A stretch of DNA of 40,463 nucleotides, taken from a virus. This document shows, in pieces, positions 18,532 through 27,960 of the stretch. Positions within the stretch are counted from its first letter, which is position 1. Every line of letters begins with the position of its first letter. The translations under genes and the position numbers were made by a program. The notes beneath the pieces are model-generated. The model was not told the DNA's origin. It was given only the letters and a program-made list of their open reading frames with translations, and searched no databases. The DNA is taken from the IMG/VR virus record IMGVR_UViG_3300042518_001057, positions 1-40,463 of that record; one strand, written 5' to 3'.

Positions 18532-19134
18532 CACGAACGATTCGCATTCGGCCATGCACGCCGCGTACCCCGCCATATCCACGCAATTATCGGGATGCTT
18601 GCGGTCGCCCTGGTGCCGCGCGCACTTGTCCAGAATCATCATCGTGGCCCAATCCGCAGCGGTCAGCGGCTCGCGCAGTTTGGAAGCAAAGATTGCATTG
18701 ATGGCGCCGATCGTCCGCGTGAAATGCTCCATCGGCGGCGCGTAGGTTGCGCGGCGCTCGCGCGTTGTATCGGCGGCTTTCCGCAACAGCGCTTCCGCCG
18801 GGCTTTCCCCCAGGCCCGCCGCCGTGATCCCGTCCCCCAGCACGCGGGGCGCAATCGGTTCCTCGCGGCCCGTCCGCAATTCGCGATCGCCGCGCAGAAT
18901 CCAATCGGGCGGCAGCGATTCGGTCGGCGCCTCCGCTTCCGCCGCTGCTGGAACAACCCCGGCTGCCGTGTCGAATTGCATACTCGCCAACTCCTTTTTC
19001 AGCGTGTCGATATGGGCTAAAAGCCGCAGCACATCGGCGGCGAGGCTGCCCGATGTTCCGGCATCAAGGCAGCCGGAAAACCGCAGCGCCCGCTGTTTCG
19101 CCTGCGCGAAATAATCATCCGTGAGCGTGTGCAT
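18526..19134 (-). CDS. DUF6378-type protein
   Basis: This 202-residue protein has as its C-terminal 80 residues RRATYAPPMEHFTRTIGAIN, REPLTAADWATMMILDKCAR, HQGDRKHPDNCVDMAGYAAC. This is the DUF6378 pattern frequent in phages, with conserved His/Asp/Cys that suggest an HD-like or metal-associated helical fold. The N-terminal half is a linker-rich region with a short coiled coil (LAHIDTLKKELASMQ). It starts at 19134 after AGGCGG. It lies with a metallophosphoesterase and an HExxH protein, so this group may form a metalloenzyme set in the late operon. Confidence 0.7.
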   Translation of the reverse strand: MHTLTDDYFAQAKQRALRFSGCLDAGTSGSLAADVLRLLAHIDTLKKELASMQFDTAAGVVPAAAEAEAPTESLPPDWILRGDRELRTGREEPIAPRVLGDGITAAGLGESPAEALLRKAADTTRERRATYAPPMEHFTRTIGAINAIFASKLREPLTAADWATMMILDKCARHQGDRKHPDNCVDMAGYAACMAECESFVP

Positions 19135-19165
19135 TATGCCGCCTGTTTCCTCTCGCGCCAGCGTT

Positions 19166-20161
19166 TTAGGACGAACGGACGGCGCCATCCGAGGCGATGC
19201 GGTAGTTGCGAACGTCAAACGATCCATCGGCGGCAACGTCGCACACTGCGAAGCCGTGATTGTAGGCATTGATCCGCGCATATTCGGGCGTCAGATCAGC
19301 CAGACAGCCCGTTGACCATGAGAACGTTTCTTCGTGCCACATATTCGGCTCGCTATGCCCGCTGGTACGGTGATGATGCCCAACTAATACCGTGGCCTTT
19401 GTGCGCACCCATGCGCCGCGGGCAGCGTTGACGGGCGATGCCAGTTGCCGCGGCAATTCGTGGCCGTGCAGCACGGTAAGTTTCCCCAGCATTACGGGGC
19501 GCTGATCGTCAACTAGTTCGATGCCGTGGCGTTCTAGGTGAAGCCATTTCTCTAGCCCCATTTCCGGCATATCGGATATTTCCGGCGCATGCTGGTACAG
19601 CCAATGCCGATACCTCTCCTCATGGTTTCCGCATTTAGCGACGATCGGAATCCGCCGAAATTCCTGCCGCAGCCAGCCGAAAAACTGCCGCGATTGCTCC
19701 AATTCCCGTTTGAAGTTTCGTTCCGCAGGATTCTTTTCCCACCGGCTGATCGAATAGAAATCGACCGCATCGCCATTCACCAACAGCGCGCGGATGCGGT
19801 CGCGTTTCAGCCTTGCGATTGCAGCCGCAAGCGCGGTATCGGAATGGTATGGAATGTGTATATCGCTAATGATTCCGATCGGCCCAGCGGCGTCCAGATC
19901 GTAGCGCAGCCACGGTTTCGCGATCGACTGCGGGGCCGCGATGCCCTCCCCAGGCGAACGCGGCGCGCGCTTAAAGGCGGGCTGTTTGCTTCCTCTTTTT
20001 CCGCACGTTCCGAACTCGCTGCGAATCCGCGACCGCGCCGCCTCAAGGGTAATCGCGTGATTCGATTTCTCGACCAGCGACCGCGCGAGCGATCGGGCCG
20101 GATGGTCTGGATAACGGCGGATTAGTTGCCGCGCCATGCGCTGTATAGGATCGATCGCCAC
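19166..20161 (-). CDS. Metallophosphoesterase (calcineurin-like)
   Basis: This 331-residue protein has a basic, probably DNA-binding N-terminal region (residues 1-80: IQRMARQLIRRYPDHPARSL) followed by a complete metallophosphoesterase core. The core motifs are GIISDIHIPYH, NGDAVD, KCGNHEERY, LHGHELPRQ and LVGHHHRTSG, carrying all five metal-ligand motifs in order. Such phage enzymes cleave nucleotide or nucleic-acid phosphodiesters. The substrate is unknown; the leading helical domain resembling a resolvase-type HTH hints at DNA. Confidence 0.85.
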   Translation of the reverse strand: MAIDPIQRMARQLIRRYPDHPARSLARSLVEKSNHAITLEAARSRIRSEFGTCGKRGSKQPAFKRAPRSPGEGIAAPQSIAKPWLRYDLDAAGPIGIISDIHIPYHSDTALAAAIARLKRDRIRALLVNGDAVDFYSISRWEKNPAERNFKRELEQSRQFFGWLRQEFRRIPIVAKCGNHEERYRHWLYQHAPEISDMPEMGLEKWLHLERHGIELVDDQRPVMLGKLTVLHGHELPRQLASPVNAARGAWVRTKATVLVGHHHRTSGHSEPNMWHEETFSWSTGCLADLTPEYARINAYNHGFAVCDVAADGSFDVRNYRIASDGAVRSS

Positions 20162-20162
20162 T

Positions 20163-20441
20163 CTATTCCTCCTGTTCGTCGGGCTGGCGGAATTCGTAGG
20201 CGTGGAGCATCGCGCTTACTTCGTCCGCAACCTCCGAAACCGCCGATTCGGATAGGTCTGGAAAACGCGCGTGCAGCCATTCATGCAGCAGCACGTTTAA
20301 AAAATCTTCGCCGTGGAGTTTGTTCGATACGCGGATAGTGCGCGTGTTGTAGTCGCAATCGCCAAAGATCGTTTTCGGGACGCGGCAATGGCGGATCGTC
20401 CAGCGCTCGCCATGCAGATAGATTTTCCGAGCGCTAGCCAT
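20163..20441 (-). CDS. Small HExxH zinc-metalloprotease-like protein
   Basis: This 92-residue protein has the zinc motif HEWLH at residues 53-57 in NVLLHEWLHARFPDL, preceded by RTIRVSNKLHGEDF. This is the layout of SprT/ImmA-like minimal metalloproteases. The C-terminal helix (ESAVSEVADEVSAMLHAYEF) could supply the third ligand. It would act on a phage or host protein in the cytoplasm. The ATG at 20441 and its stop are both directly adjacent to neighbours, consistent with coexpression with the metallophosphoesterase. Confidence 0.7.
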   Translation of the reverse strand: MASARKIYLHGERWTIRHCRVPKTIFGDCDYNTRTIRVSNKLHGEDFLNVLLHEWLHARFPDLSESAVSEVADEVSAMLHAYEFRQPDEQEE

Positions 20442-20489
20442 GCGCCCGTTGTACCGGGCGCGGCCCCGGTTCCGGCCCGTCTAGTGCCG

Positions 20490-20828
20490 CTATTGGCCGA
20501 AATAGAATTTCTGCGCGGCCTGCACGGCATCGCGTGCGGCATACTGGACGCTGTTCCCCGCTTCGGTCAGCCACTTTTTCCGGCCTTCGCAGCCGCAGCC
20601 GCCGGGTTTTCCAGCCGTCCGCGTGATCCGCTCGACGCGCTCTTTCGTGATGCCGACAGCCGTTAGGCCGCGCTCTACCAGCGCGCCAACGTCTACGGGT
20701 TTCCACGGTGGGGGCGGGGGCGGCGGCGCGCAATCGCGGAACGTCGGCAGTTTGCTAGCGCGGTAGCCGCAGACGCTGCAAACCATGTTGCCGGAATCCA
20801 ATTGGCATTGCGGTTTGATTGTTGTCAT
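20490..20828 (-). CDS. Cys-rich protein, tail-associated
   Basis: This 112-residue protein begins at 20828 (ATGA overlap with the stop of the 798-residue gene). It has a CSVCGYRASKL zinc-ribbon-like start, a poly-Pro stretch (APPPPPPPWKP) and a C-terminal GGCGCEGRKKWLTEAGNSVQ segment. The last motif recurs, from memory, in Planctomycete-type phages and prophages next to tail genes. No function is known to me. Confidence 0.6.
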   Translation of the reverse strand: MTTIKPQCQLDSGNMVCSVCGYRASKLPTFRDCAPPPPPPPWKPVDVGALVERGLTAVGITKERVERITRTAGKPGGCGCEGRKKWLTEAGNSVQYAARDAVQAAQKFYFGQ

Positions 20829-23221
20829 ACGGTAGAAATCGTGAATTGAACGTCGCCGCATCCACCATACGCGAGCGGAACGGAAATGCCCTGCGGCGGC
20901 TGGCACATTGGCGTATCCTCACAAACCGCGGCGCACTTGTCTGCCTGCAATTGCGCTTCTGTTTTATTTGTTCCGCACGCCGGATAGCGCGTATCTTCAA
21001 ATTCGCTTTGCCATGTTGTTCCGGCGGAAATGATAACGGCGCATTTTCGCAAACAGTGATCGCATCCGCCTTCGTCTGGTTTTGTGGCGCAGATCATCGA
21101 ATCAATGTTGACGCGATATGTTATTATAACTTCGTATGCCCAATCTCCATTCTCGTCTTGATAACCATCAAGCCGCGTTGATTTGCTCCATCTATGCGCC
21201 GAGCCTTCTCGCGTCAGCACATGCCGCCCGTTTTGATTTATGTATGTCGGGCTATCCTTCCAATCCTGCGGATGATCCTCAACGTCGATTTCTATTTCCT
21301 GCGGCACAACTCCTTGCCCCTGGCAGCACGCGCCGCAGGACGCGAAAGAGCCGCCTGGATTCTCAAACTCTGGATCGTATTCGCCACCGGGCGTTACGCT
21401 CATTGTCTGGCCGTAAGTCGATTCGCCATCGAATGCCAACTGCCCGCAATCGCTTACGATTGTGTCTGTCGTGAACAGCGCGCCGCATACGTTTGATCCG
21501 CTGAATTCTGGCGATCCGTAGAAAAACGGCCCCACAAAGCCAGCGGGCGGAGTTGTCGGCCCCAGATACGCTACAGCAACTGTATGCCCATGATTTTGAT
21601 GCGTTCCAAATGGGTCTTGATAAGTTCCATACCATAAAATTCCGTATGGCTGTTGCCATCCGCCGCACAACGTGTGCGAATAGGTGCATTCCGGTTGCGG
21701 AAAAAAATCCTGGCCGTTCTGATACCAATTTACTTGCACATCCGGCAAATTCCTTTGCAGGACAATCGTTTTCCCGTTCATATAGTGGCCGCAACAATCG
21801 TTCGACGACCATTTCCACGCCAAGTAATCATCGCCGCCATCATCAATCGTCAGCCCGGTGATTTTTCCAAAATCTGCGCTGCCGGTATCTTTGTTTACCT
21901 CTGCTTTTATTACTGCGCCAGACCCATTGCTTTGGGGCGATTGCCCAACGGATACGGTAACGTCCGCAACGTATGGTTGTTCGCCTTTGTCCTCGCGGTA
22001 GTATTTTCCTCCGTTGCTGATCGTCACGCCCGTAATATCGCCAGCGTGATAGTATCTCCCCCTGTTTATGAAATTCAGCGCCGCAATCGTTCCGCCGTCG
22101 TTCCAGTAGCCGCCGCCAGACTGCACGCTTACGGACACGATTGCGCCGTCCTCATCGACTTCCAGCGTTGCCGATGCTGGCGATGATGTGATTCCTGCGC
22201 AGGAAAAGCCGACTTCCTGCCCATCGGCATACCCGCTGCCAGCCGAAACAACCGAAACGCCCGACACGCTCCACCAGTGCCGACCGTCTGAAAACGTATT
22301 CTGCGAAAGCGATACCTCCAATTCCGCCCCGCTGCCTCCGCTGTACGAAAGCGCGGAAGGAATTGCGGTAACAGTTGGTTCCGTGAAGTTTGTCAATGCG
22401 CTGGCGTGCGCGTAGTTGTTTCCTAAAACAAAATCGCCTTCGCCTGGGTCGAATGACACCTGCGCTTGATCGGAGTACCCGCTTCCTGGGTTGTCGATTG
22501 TGGCCTGCGAAATGTACCAATAATCGCCGCCGCCATAGGCTTGCGCCTTCGCGAGCGTCAGCGATATTTCCGCTCCTGTTCCTCCTGCAACCGTAGCCGT
22601 TATCGTCGGCTCCGTGCGCGGCACCGTCAGCGTGATTGATGCCGACTCCTCTGCCGTGTCGCCCTTTGCCGTCATCACGGAAACAACGTTGGAGGAATCG
22701 TATCCGCTGCCCAGTTCGTCAACAGTGACGCCGGAAACCTTCCAATATGGAAGCCCGCACGAATCGGATGATTCTTGCAGCGTTATCGAAAACTCCGCGC
22801 CGCTGCCGTTGCCGCTCACGGCCAGCGATAGCGTCGGTTCGACGCGGCCCAGTTTCGCGTAGCCGCTGCCCGCCTTCGTCAGCGATACGGACGAAATCGG
22901 GCCTGCGTCCGTTTCTGGATCGCCCCCAGGTTCCAGCACTGCGCCAGCCGCGCCGCTGCCGTAGCACGACGAAAACGACAGCCCGCACAGCGGCGCCAAT
23001 TTCATTTTGTCGGAATAACCGCCAAGCGTGACGGTTACGGTATCCGGCAATTCGCCTTCCGTGCAAACTCCGCACGGCTGCGATTGACCGCAACAATTGC
23101 TGCACGGGCGCCCGATCATAAATCCGACCGGATACATTGCCGCCGCCATGATCGCGATGCACCATAGCGGCAACGCGACGGGATCGGAAGCGATGGCAGC
23201 GAAAACGTCGTGCATCAGCAT
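20825..23221 (-). CDS. Large repetitive beta-rich tail or surface protein with N-terminal membrane helix
   Basis: This 798-residue protein begins at 23221 or the ATG at 23215. An N-terminal hydrophobic helix (residues about 17-35) is followed by a dense Cys cluster (CSNCCGQSQPCGVC). Residues about 90-480 hold at least four copies of a unit of about 90 residues. Each has a GSGAE-type strand, then a YW..SGV/SQATI turn and an E/S-GSGY ending (AGSGYAKLG, LGSGYDSS, PGSGYSDQ, AGSGYADG). The C-terminal 250 residues carry about 15 Cys, probably disulfide-bonded. Context (after the tail tip genes) suggests a receptor-binding or tail-tip protein; the membrane helix and Cys clusters are unusual for one. 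Confidence 0.6.
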   Translation of the reverse strand: MLMHDVFAAIASDPVALPLWCIAIMAAAMYPVGFMIGRPCSNCCGQSQPCGVCTEGELPDTVTVTLGGYSDKMKLAPLCGLSFSSCYGSGAAGAVLEPGGDPETDAGPISSVSLTKAGSGYAKLGRVEPTLSLAVSGNGSGAEFSITLQESSDSCGLPYWKVSGVTVDELGSGYDSSNVVSVMTAKGDTAEESASITLTVPRTEPTITATVAGGTGAEISLTLAKAQAYGGGDYWYISQATIDNPGSGYSDQAQVSFDPGEGDFVLGNNYAHASALTNFTEPTVTAIPSALSYSGGSGAELEVSLSQNTFSDGRHWWSVSGVSVVSAGSGYADGQEVGFSCAGITSSPASATLEVDEDGAIVSVSVQSGGGYWNDGGTIAALNFINRGRYYHAGDITGVTISNGGKYYREDKGEQPYVADVTVSVGQSPQSNGSGAVIKAEVNKDTGSADFGKITGLTIDDGGDDYLAWKWSSNDCCGHYMNGKTIVLQRNLPDVQVNWYQNGQDFFPQPECTYSHTLCGGWQQPYGILWYGTYQDPFGTHQNHGHTVAVAYLGPTTPPAGFVGPFFYGSPEFSGSNVCGALFTTDTIVSDCGQLAFDGESTYGQTMSVTPGGEYDPEFENPGGSFASCGACCQGQGVVPQEIEIDVEDHPQDWKDSPTYINQNGRHVLTREGSAHRWSKSTRLDGYQDENGDWAYEVIITYRVNIDSMICATKPDEGGCDHCLRKCAVIISAGTTWQSEFEDTRYPACGTNKTEAQLQADKCAAVCEDTPMCQPPQGISVPLAYGGCGDVQFTISTV

Positions 23222-24027
23222 TCAGCCGCGACTATGTACCACGCGCCGCCGATCAGGCGACAGCCAACCCATTTTGCCGGGCCGCCGCTGTTAACCGTAA
23301 CGGTAGCAAAAAGATTCTTTGCGGAAATCTGTGACGGTTGCCCATCCTCATCGTATGCCGAACCGTCCCCGTTGTATCTGTCAACGGTTACTGATTCGCC
23401 GCCCTTGGTTGAGGTTTCGGAAATTTTGCCCAGCACATAAACCGGCGTTTCGTCCGTTGGCTTCTCCAGCAATACAATCGCCCATTTTCCGCTGCCCGTC
23501 CCCGATTCCTTCCACAAAATCGGAATGCCGTAATATTTCGAACTCTGCATTTCCTCAAACGTGCCGTTGTTTTCACCATCCATTTTTGCGGTTGCCAGCC
23601 AATGCGCATCGTCCACGATTTCGATTCGCACTTGGCATACGCCCGAAACGGCAACCCTTCCGACCTTCCCGGCCCCGATAGGATCGATTGCAATCCCGAA
23701 CGCTTTTGCCGTTGTAGTTGGTGGAGCGCTGGCAGAAATTAGCGGTTGGGAAAGAAACTGGAGCGTTTCCGGGTCTGATTCACTAGCGGGGGCGGGAATG
23801 TAGTTCCCAATTTCAACCACGCCGAACCGCGGAATATCCGAACTGCTGTAATTCTTGCACGGCATCACATAATACGGCGCGCTCGCGGATCGGGCCGGTT
23901 GCCCAGCCATGCCAGCCCCGGCGCCTAGCACTATGTCGGCTGCATCCTGGGCGCGGTTCCACGCTCGCGCGGAAATCGCAGACTCCAGCGACTGCCCGCT
24001 CTCAATGCGTCCGTTTGGCGCTGCCAT
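23215..24027 (-). CDS. Tail-tip or fibre-associated protein
   Basis: This 270-residue protein starts at 24027, directly overlapping the stop of the previous gene. The N-terminal part (RIESGQSLESAISARAWNRA, QDAADIVLGAG) is helical and Gly-rich. The rest is strand-rich (FGVVEIGNYIP, VAVSGVCQVRIEIVDDAHW, GKWAIVLLEKP, ATVTVNSGGPAKWVGCRLIG). This arrangement, short helix plus beta domain, is shared with phage tail proteins that decorate the tip. No specific family recognised. Confidence 0.55.
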   Translation of the reverse strand: MAAPNGRIESGQSLESAISARAWNRAQDAADIVLGAGAGMAGQPARSASAPYYVMPCKNYSSSDIPRFGVVEIGNYIPAPASESDPETLQFLSQPLISASAPPTTTAKAFGIAIDPIGAGKVGRVAVSGVCQVRIEIVDDAHWLATAKMDGENNGTFEEMQSSKYYGIPILWKESGTGSGKWAIVLLEKPTDETPVYVLGKISETSTKGGESVTVDRYNGDGSAYDEDGQPSQISAKNLFATVTVNSGGPAKWVGCRLIGGAWYIVAAEC

Positions 24028-24902
24028 TAGTTGACGCCGATCCCCAGGAGCGCGAAATTCGACTCGCGGTAAACCTTGTTTACATAGACATGGCGCGGCT
24101 TCTTAATGAGCGTATTGCTTGCAACGTCAGCCTCGTACCGCACCCAAAGATATTCATGCCCCTTTTTCGCAATCCCGTCGATTGATCCAACGGACAGCGC
24201 GGGCAATGCAGCGCCCTCTCCTGCATTTGGGCTAGCGATAAATTTAAACGCGAGCGACCACGGCCCATCCCCCTTTTTTTCGTCCCACTCCTGTTGCCCG
24301 CTGCACCCAACGAACAGCACTTCCCCGGCGGCAAACGTGCGGAATGTGCCGCTGTTCGTCGTTCCCGTGGCCTGCGCCACTCGCTTGATCCATGCGGAGG
24401 TTACATAGGCCGCGGGAACGTCATACGTTTCTGACCATTGCAGCGCCGGAATCACAATATCGACGCCACCAACGCGCTCATCGTCAACGGCAATCGCCTT
24501 TTTCTGATCCGGCGCATTGTCGCCGTACCGCTGTTCTTCCAGCGCCTGCGTAATGTGGTGGGTGCCGCCGCCGGTATCGAAACTGCGGGCGCGCTTCAGC
24601 GGCTCCGGTTCGCTCTCATCGTCCGCGCCCTTTTTCTCATAGTTGATCGTTAACTGCCAGCATTTATCGCCAAGGTATGAAAGCGAATAGGATTCGACCG
24701 TACACTGCACGCCTGAATAGGGATACTGCCAATAGTAAAGTTGCTGCATGACGGTTTGCGAAACGTCCGCATGCACAACGAGATCATCATCCGTGCCGAA
24801 AATCTTGTAAGATTTCGTATATGTCGCTGTTCCCCGCGTGCCTGCGCGCACGATTGTTGCGGCGCGGCTTGATTTATCCTCGACCCAATCAAGAGTAGGC
24901 AT
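24027..24902 (-). CDS. Tail protein downstream of tape measure (distal tail or hub-like)
   Basis: This 291-residue protein starts at 24902, within the stop of the tape measure gene. It is strand-rich (YTKSYKIFGTDDDLVVHADV, VQCTVESYSLSYLGDKCWQL). A loop with SFDTGGGTHHITQALEEQRY and a later WKRVAQATGT-like segment precede a Cys-containing FVGCSGQQEWDEK. By position it is the first tail-tip protein, where siphoviruses place the distal tail or hub protein. The sequence itself does not identify it. Confidence 0.6.
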   Translation of the reverse strand: MPTLDWVEDKSSRAATIVRAGTRGTATYTKSYKIFGTDDDLVVHADVSQTVMQQLYYWQYPYSGVQCTVESYSLSYLGDKCWQLTINYEKKGADDESEPEPLKRARSFDTGGGTHHITQALEEQRYGDNAPDQKKAIAVDDERVGGVDIVIPALQWSETYDVPAAYVTSAWIKRVAQATGTTNSGTFRTFAAGEVLFVGCSGQQEWDEKKGDGPWSLAFKFIASPNAGEGAALPALSVGSIDGIAKKGHEYLWVRYEADVASNTLIKKPRHVYVNKVYRESNFALLGIGVN

Positions 24903-27634
24903 TATTCGGCTACCTTTGGTTTGCCCATGCCGCGCGTATTCTTCGCTGTTTCTTCAGATGCTTTCGCGATCCGTTCCTGCAACGTCGATCCGAAGCCCAT
25001 GCCCGCGGCGGCAACGGCGGAAAACGTTCCGGCAACGTCCGCTTTTGATTTGACCGATTCGGCGCCAGCCCCAGCGGCCCCGGCTTCCGCAGACTTGCGG
25101 GCGGCTGCATCCTGCGCGTATTCGCGTTCCGCGATCTTTTCCTGCTGGATTCCTAGTTGCTCCTGCATCGCCGCGAATTCCTCCGCGGTCAACCGGCCCG
25201 CGGCATTCAGCGCGTGCATTTCGCTAGCGAACTGGTGGATTTCGTCCATCGTCTGCGCGTTGCCGATATTCTGGCCTAACTCGCGTGCTTGCTCGCGCAT
25301 GGCGCGATTCGATTTACCATCCTTCGCCTTTTGCTCTAACGTCTTTTCAGCCCCCACCGTGGCGGCGCGGCGCTCGTCCGCGCGGCGCTGATTCTCGCGC
25401 TCGCGATCGGCCTTGATGCCCTCCGCGTTGGAAACCATCGCAGCCTGCCGCTGCTCCGATTCGGCGCGCATCTTGTCGCCCTGCTCCGCGGCCTGCTTCT
25501 GCCTGCCTTCGATGCCTGGGCGCTCCTGGGCGCGTTGCTCCGCGCGCATCGCGTTTTCGTTGTCGATTGCCTTAATGCGTTCCTCTGTGTCTTTCGCGCC
25601 CGTGATGAATCCTTGAACGCGAATCCACGCTTTTTGCACATTGCCGACAAGCCAATCGAACGTAGCCATTACGGTGTTTGCAATGTTGTCGAAAACGCCA
25701 ATGATCGTGGCGCCGATCTGCGTTGTGGCGAGCGTTGTCCACATCTGATCCCATAGGATCGCGATATTCGTCCCTAGATCAGTGAACACGTTTTGAAACG
25801 CGGTGATCCAGGGATCGACATACGACATAATCGCTTCAACGCCGCGCAGCCATCCGGCGACCAATCCGGCCCACAGAATATCCATTGCGCCGGATAGGTC
25901 GCCCGCGGTTATCGCATCGTAGATGCCGCCGAAAGTTGTGGTTGCGGTGTTGTAAAGATCACCCATTACAACCGCGCCATCGGCAACCGCTTGATTGAAT
26001 CCGGTTCCAATCGCGCTTGCGGCCTCGCTGACCAGCGTTCCGACCGGCGCTAGCGCCGATCTGATCTGCCCGCCAAACGTGTAGACCAGCGCCCCGGCCC
26101 CGGCGATGGCGGCGCCGATGGCGAGGATGGGGGCGGCTGGCGCAATCCACGCCGCGGCGACCGCTGCGGCGCTGGCAATCGATCCGGCGACCACGGAAGC
26201 GCACCCGGCCAGATACACGCCGAAAGCCCTGGCGGCAGACGTTGCACCAGCCACCAAAGCCCCGCCCGCGGCATTTGCCATGCCCAGAATCGACACGATC
26301 GCGGATGCCGCCGCTCCCGCGAGGCTGGACACAACGCGAACCGCCAGCCCCAGCGGCGCGAGCGCCGCCCGCATGGCCCCCAATACGCCCCCCAGGCCAA
26401 ACGCTACCGCCTGGAGCGCCGCGCCCAGGCTCACGAACGCGGCCCCGGCTGCGATCGCGCCGAACGCCACGTTGGCAATCGTGGAAACCAGCGCCGCATT
26501 TTTGGAAGCGAATTCGGTTAGCGCATTGATTGCCCCCAGCGTCGGCGGCAACATTGCCTTTATGCCGCCCGCGAGCGCTTCGGAAACCACGATCGAAAGC
26601 CGCTCCAGCGCGGACGCAATCTGAATGCCCGCGCCGGTAAGACCGCCCATCAGCGTTTTGAACTTCTCCGCAACGGGCATTGCGTTGCCCATCGCGGATT
26701 CCATGTTTTCGAATCCCTCGACTCCGACTTGCGAAAAGATTTCCGCGGCGCGGATCGCATCCTGCCCGAACACGCGCCGAAAAATATCGTCGCGCATTGC
26801 GGCATCCATGCCGCGGGTTGCCTCTGCCAGCGTGCGGATGATTTCGACCATCGGTTTCATGGTGCCGTCCGCGTTGCGGAACGACATAACCGATAGCCCC
26901 ATTTCCGCGAGCGCCGATTCCGCTTCGTCTACTGGCGCCTTTAAGCGCAGCAGCATGGTCTTGAGCGATGTTCCGGCATCGCTGCCCTTTACCCCATTAT
27001 TCGCGAGGATGGCGAGCGCCGCCGAAACGTCGCCAATCGATTGGTTCGATTGCGCGGCCACTGCCGCGACCATCGAAAACGATTCGGCCATTTTGGAAAT
27101 TGAAGTGCTGGACGAATCCGCCGCGGCGCTCAACGTGTTTGCGGCGGTTTCAGCCGACACGCCGAAAACGTTCATCGCATCCGACATGACAACGGCGGCG
27201 GTGCCAACGTCCAGTTCGCCAACCTTCGCGAATTCGATTGCCGCCTTGCCAGCGCCCCCCAAAACGTCGCCTAGCGACATACCCGCCTTGAGTAGTTCCA
27301 GCATCCCCTGCGTGGCTTGCGTCGGCCCGATGCCCAGCGCCTGCGACATTTGCATAGCCGCAGTCCGCACGGCATCCAGTTCCGCCGCGGTTGCGCCGGT
27401 TGACGCGCGGATACTCAACAGCGTGTCTTGGAACTTCGTTCCCGCTGCGATGCTTGCCACGAATGGCGCGGCCAGCCCAACACCGGCCCCGCCAAGCCGC
27501 GCGCCGATCGAAGATAGATCGCGGCCAAGCCCCGCGATCTTCGCGTTTATCTTTTTGAGCGCGTTGAAAAACTTCGAAGGATCGGCCCCGATCTCGACGT
27601 AAACTTGACCGGAACGAACCTTAGACGCGCTCAT
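24902..27634 (-). CDS. Tape measure protein
   Basis: This 910-residue protein has the TP901-type tape-measure core: TGATAAELDAVRTAAMQMSQ, LGIGPTQATQGMLELLKAG, FGVSAETAANTLSAAADSSS, FRRVFGQDAIRAAEIF. A long hydrophobic Ala/Gly region follows (about 380-560), and the C-terminus is a highly charged helical and coiled-coil region (about 690-870, with RAEQRAQERPGIEGRQKQAA). It sets tail length, roughly 0.15 nm per residue giving about 135 nm. The hydrophobic centre probably inserts into membrane during DNA ejection. The start ATG (27634) overlaps the T-frame stop. Confidence 0.9.
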   Translation of the reverse strand: MSASKVRSGQVYVEIGADPSKFFNALKKINAKIAGLGRDLSSIGARLGGAGVGLAAPFVASIAAGTKFQDTLLSIRASTGATAAELDAVRTAAMQMSQALGIGPTQATQGMLELLKAGMSLGDVLGGAGKAAIEFAKVGELDVGTAAVVMSDAMNVFGVSAETAANTLSAAADSSSTSISKMAESFSMVAAVAAQSNQSIGDVSAALAILANNGVKGSDAGTSLKTMLLRLKAPVDEAESALAEMGLSVMSFRNADGTMKPMVEIIRTLAEATRGMDAAMRDDIFRRVFGQDAIRAAEIFSQVGVEGFENMESAMGNAMPVAEKFKTLMGGLTGAGIQIASALERLSIVVSEALAGGIKAMLPPTLGAINALTEFASKNAALVSTIANVAFGAIAAGAAFVSLGAALQAVAFGLGGVLGAMRAALAPLGLAVRVVSSLAGAAASAIVSILGMANAAGGALVAGATSAARAFGVYLAGCASVVAGSIASAAAVAAAWIAPAAPILAIGAAIAGAGALVYTFGGQIRSALAPVGTLVSEAASAIGTGFNQAVADGAVVMGDLYNTATTTFGGIYDAITAGDLSGAMDILWAGLVAGWLRGVEAIMSYVDPWITAFQNVFTDLGTNIAILWDQMWTTLATTQIGATIIGVFDNIANTVMATFDWLVGNVQKAWIRVQGFITGAKDTEERIKAIDNENAMRAEQRAQERPGIEGRQKQAAEQGDKMRAESEQRQAAMVSNAEGIKADRERENQRRADERRAATVGAEKTLEQKAKDGKSNRAMREQARELGQNIGNAQTMDEIHQFASEMHALNAAGRLTAEEFAAMQEQLGIQQEKIAEREYAQDAAARKSAEAGAAGAGAESVKSKADVAGTFSAVAAAGMGFGSTLQERIAKASEETAKNTRGMGKPKVAE

Positions 27635-27960
27635 ATGTGCTTATGCCAATCGGGCGACAACAGCCGCGCTATTTCTTCCGGCGTTGCCTGTTTCGGCTTT
27701 GGTTTTTTTGTGAACGGGTGGAACTTGGAAGGCTCCGCGTGCGGCTTGCTGGGCGCTTTGTTGGCGTTGTAGAACTGCGCCAACAGGTTTGCGGTGTGCC
27801 ACCAATCGCTATCTAGTCTGGCATCCCTTGCGGCGAATAGTTGGCGGATTGTCCATTCGCCGGGATGGCATCCGATGATTCCGGCGGCTTCCCATACGGC
27901 ATCCCAGACGGTGCGGCTAGGCTTTCCGCCGTCGCTTCCGTTACCTGCGCCTCCGCGCGA
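27631..27960 (-). CDS. Tail assembly chaperone, T-type frameshift extension
   Basis: A frame shifted by -1 relative to the gene at 27813-28391 stays open from at least 27990 to a TGA at 27631-27633, with no ATG, GTG or TTG start that I can support. It reads TVWDAVWEAAG, GEWTIRQLFAARDARL, WWHTANLLAQFYNANK and PSKFHPF. The WxHTAxLLA...N...FHPF signature is that of G/T-type tail assembly chaperones in which the second part is made by ribosomal frameshift. Its stop overlaps the tape measure ATG (ATGA). The 5' coordinate here is approximate because the slip site is not identified; no perfect heptamer was found. Confidence 0.7.
   Translation of the reverse strand, partial: SRGGAGNGSDGGKPSRTVWDAVWEAAGIIGCHPGEWTIRQLFAARDARLDSDWWHTANLLAQFYNANKAPSKPHAEPSKFHPFTKKPKPKQATPEEIARLLSPDWHKHI

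Noticed and set aside
19872-19885. TTCCGATCGGCC in the metallophosphoesterase gene as an operator copy
   Set aside because: It shares only the palindromic centre and has no promoter around it.
26625-27602. Plus-strand open frame of 325 codons opposite the tape measure gene
   Set aside because: Low-complexity Ser/Ala/Pro product antisense to a well-supported gene; shadow frame.
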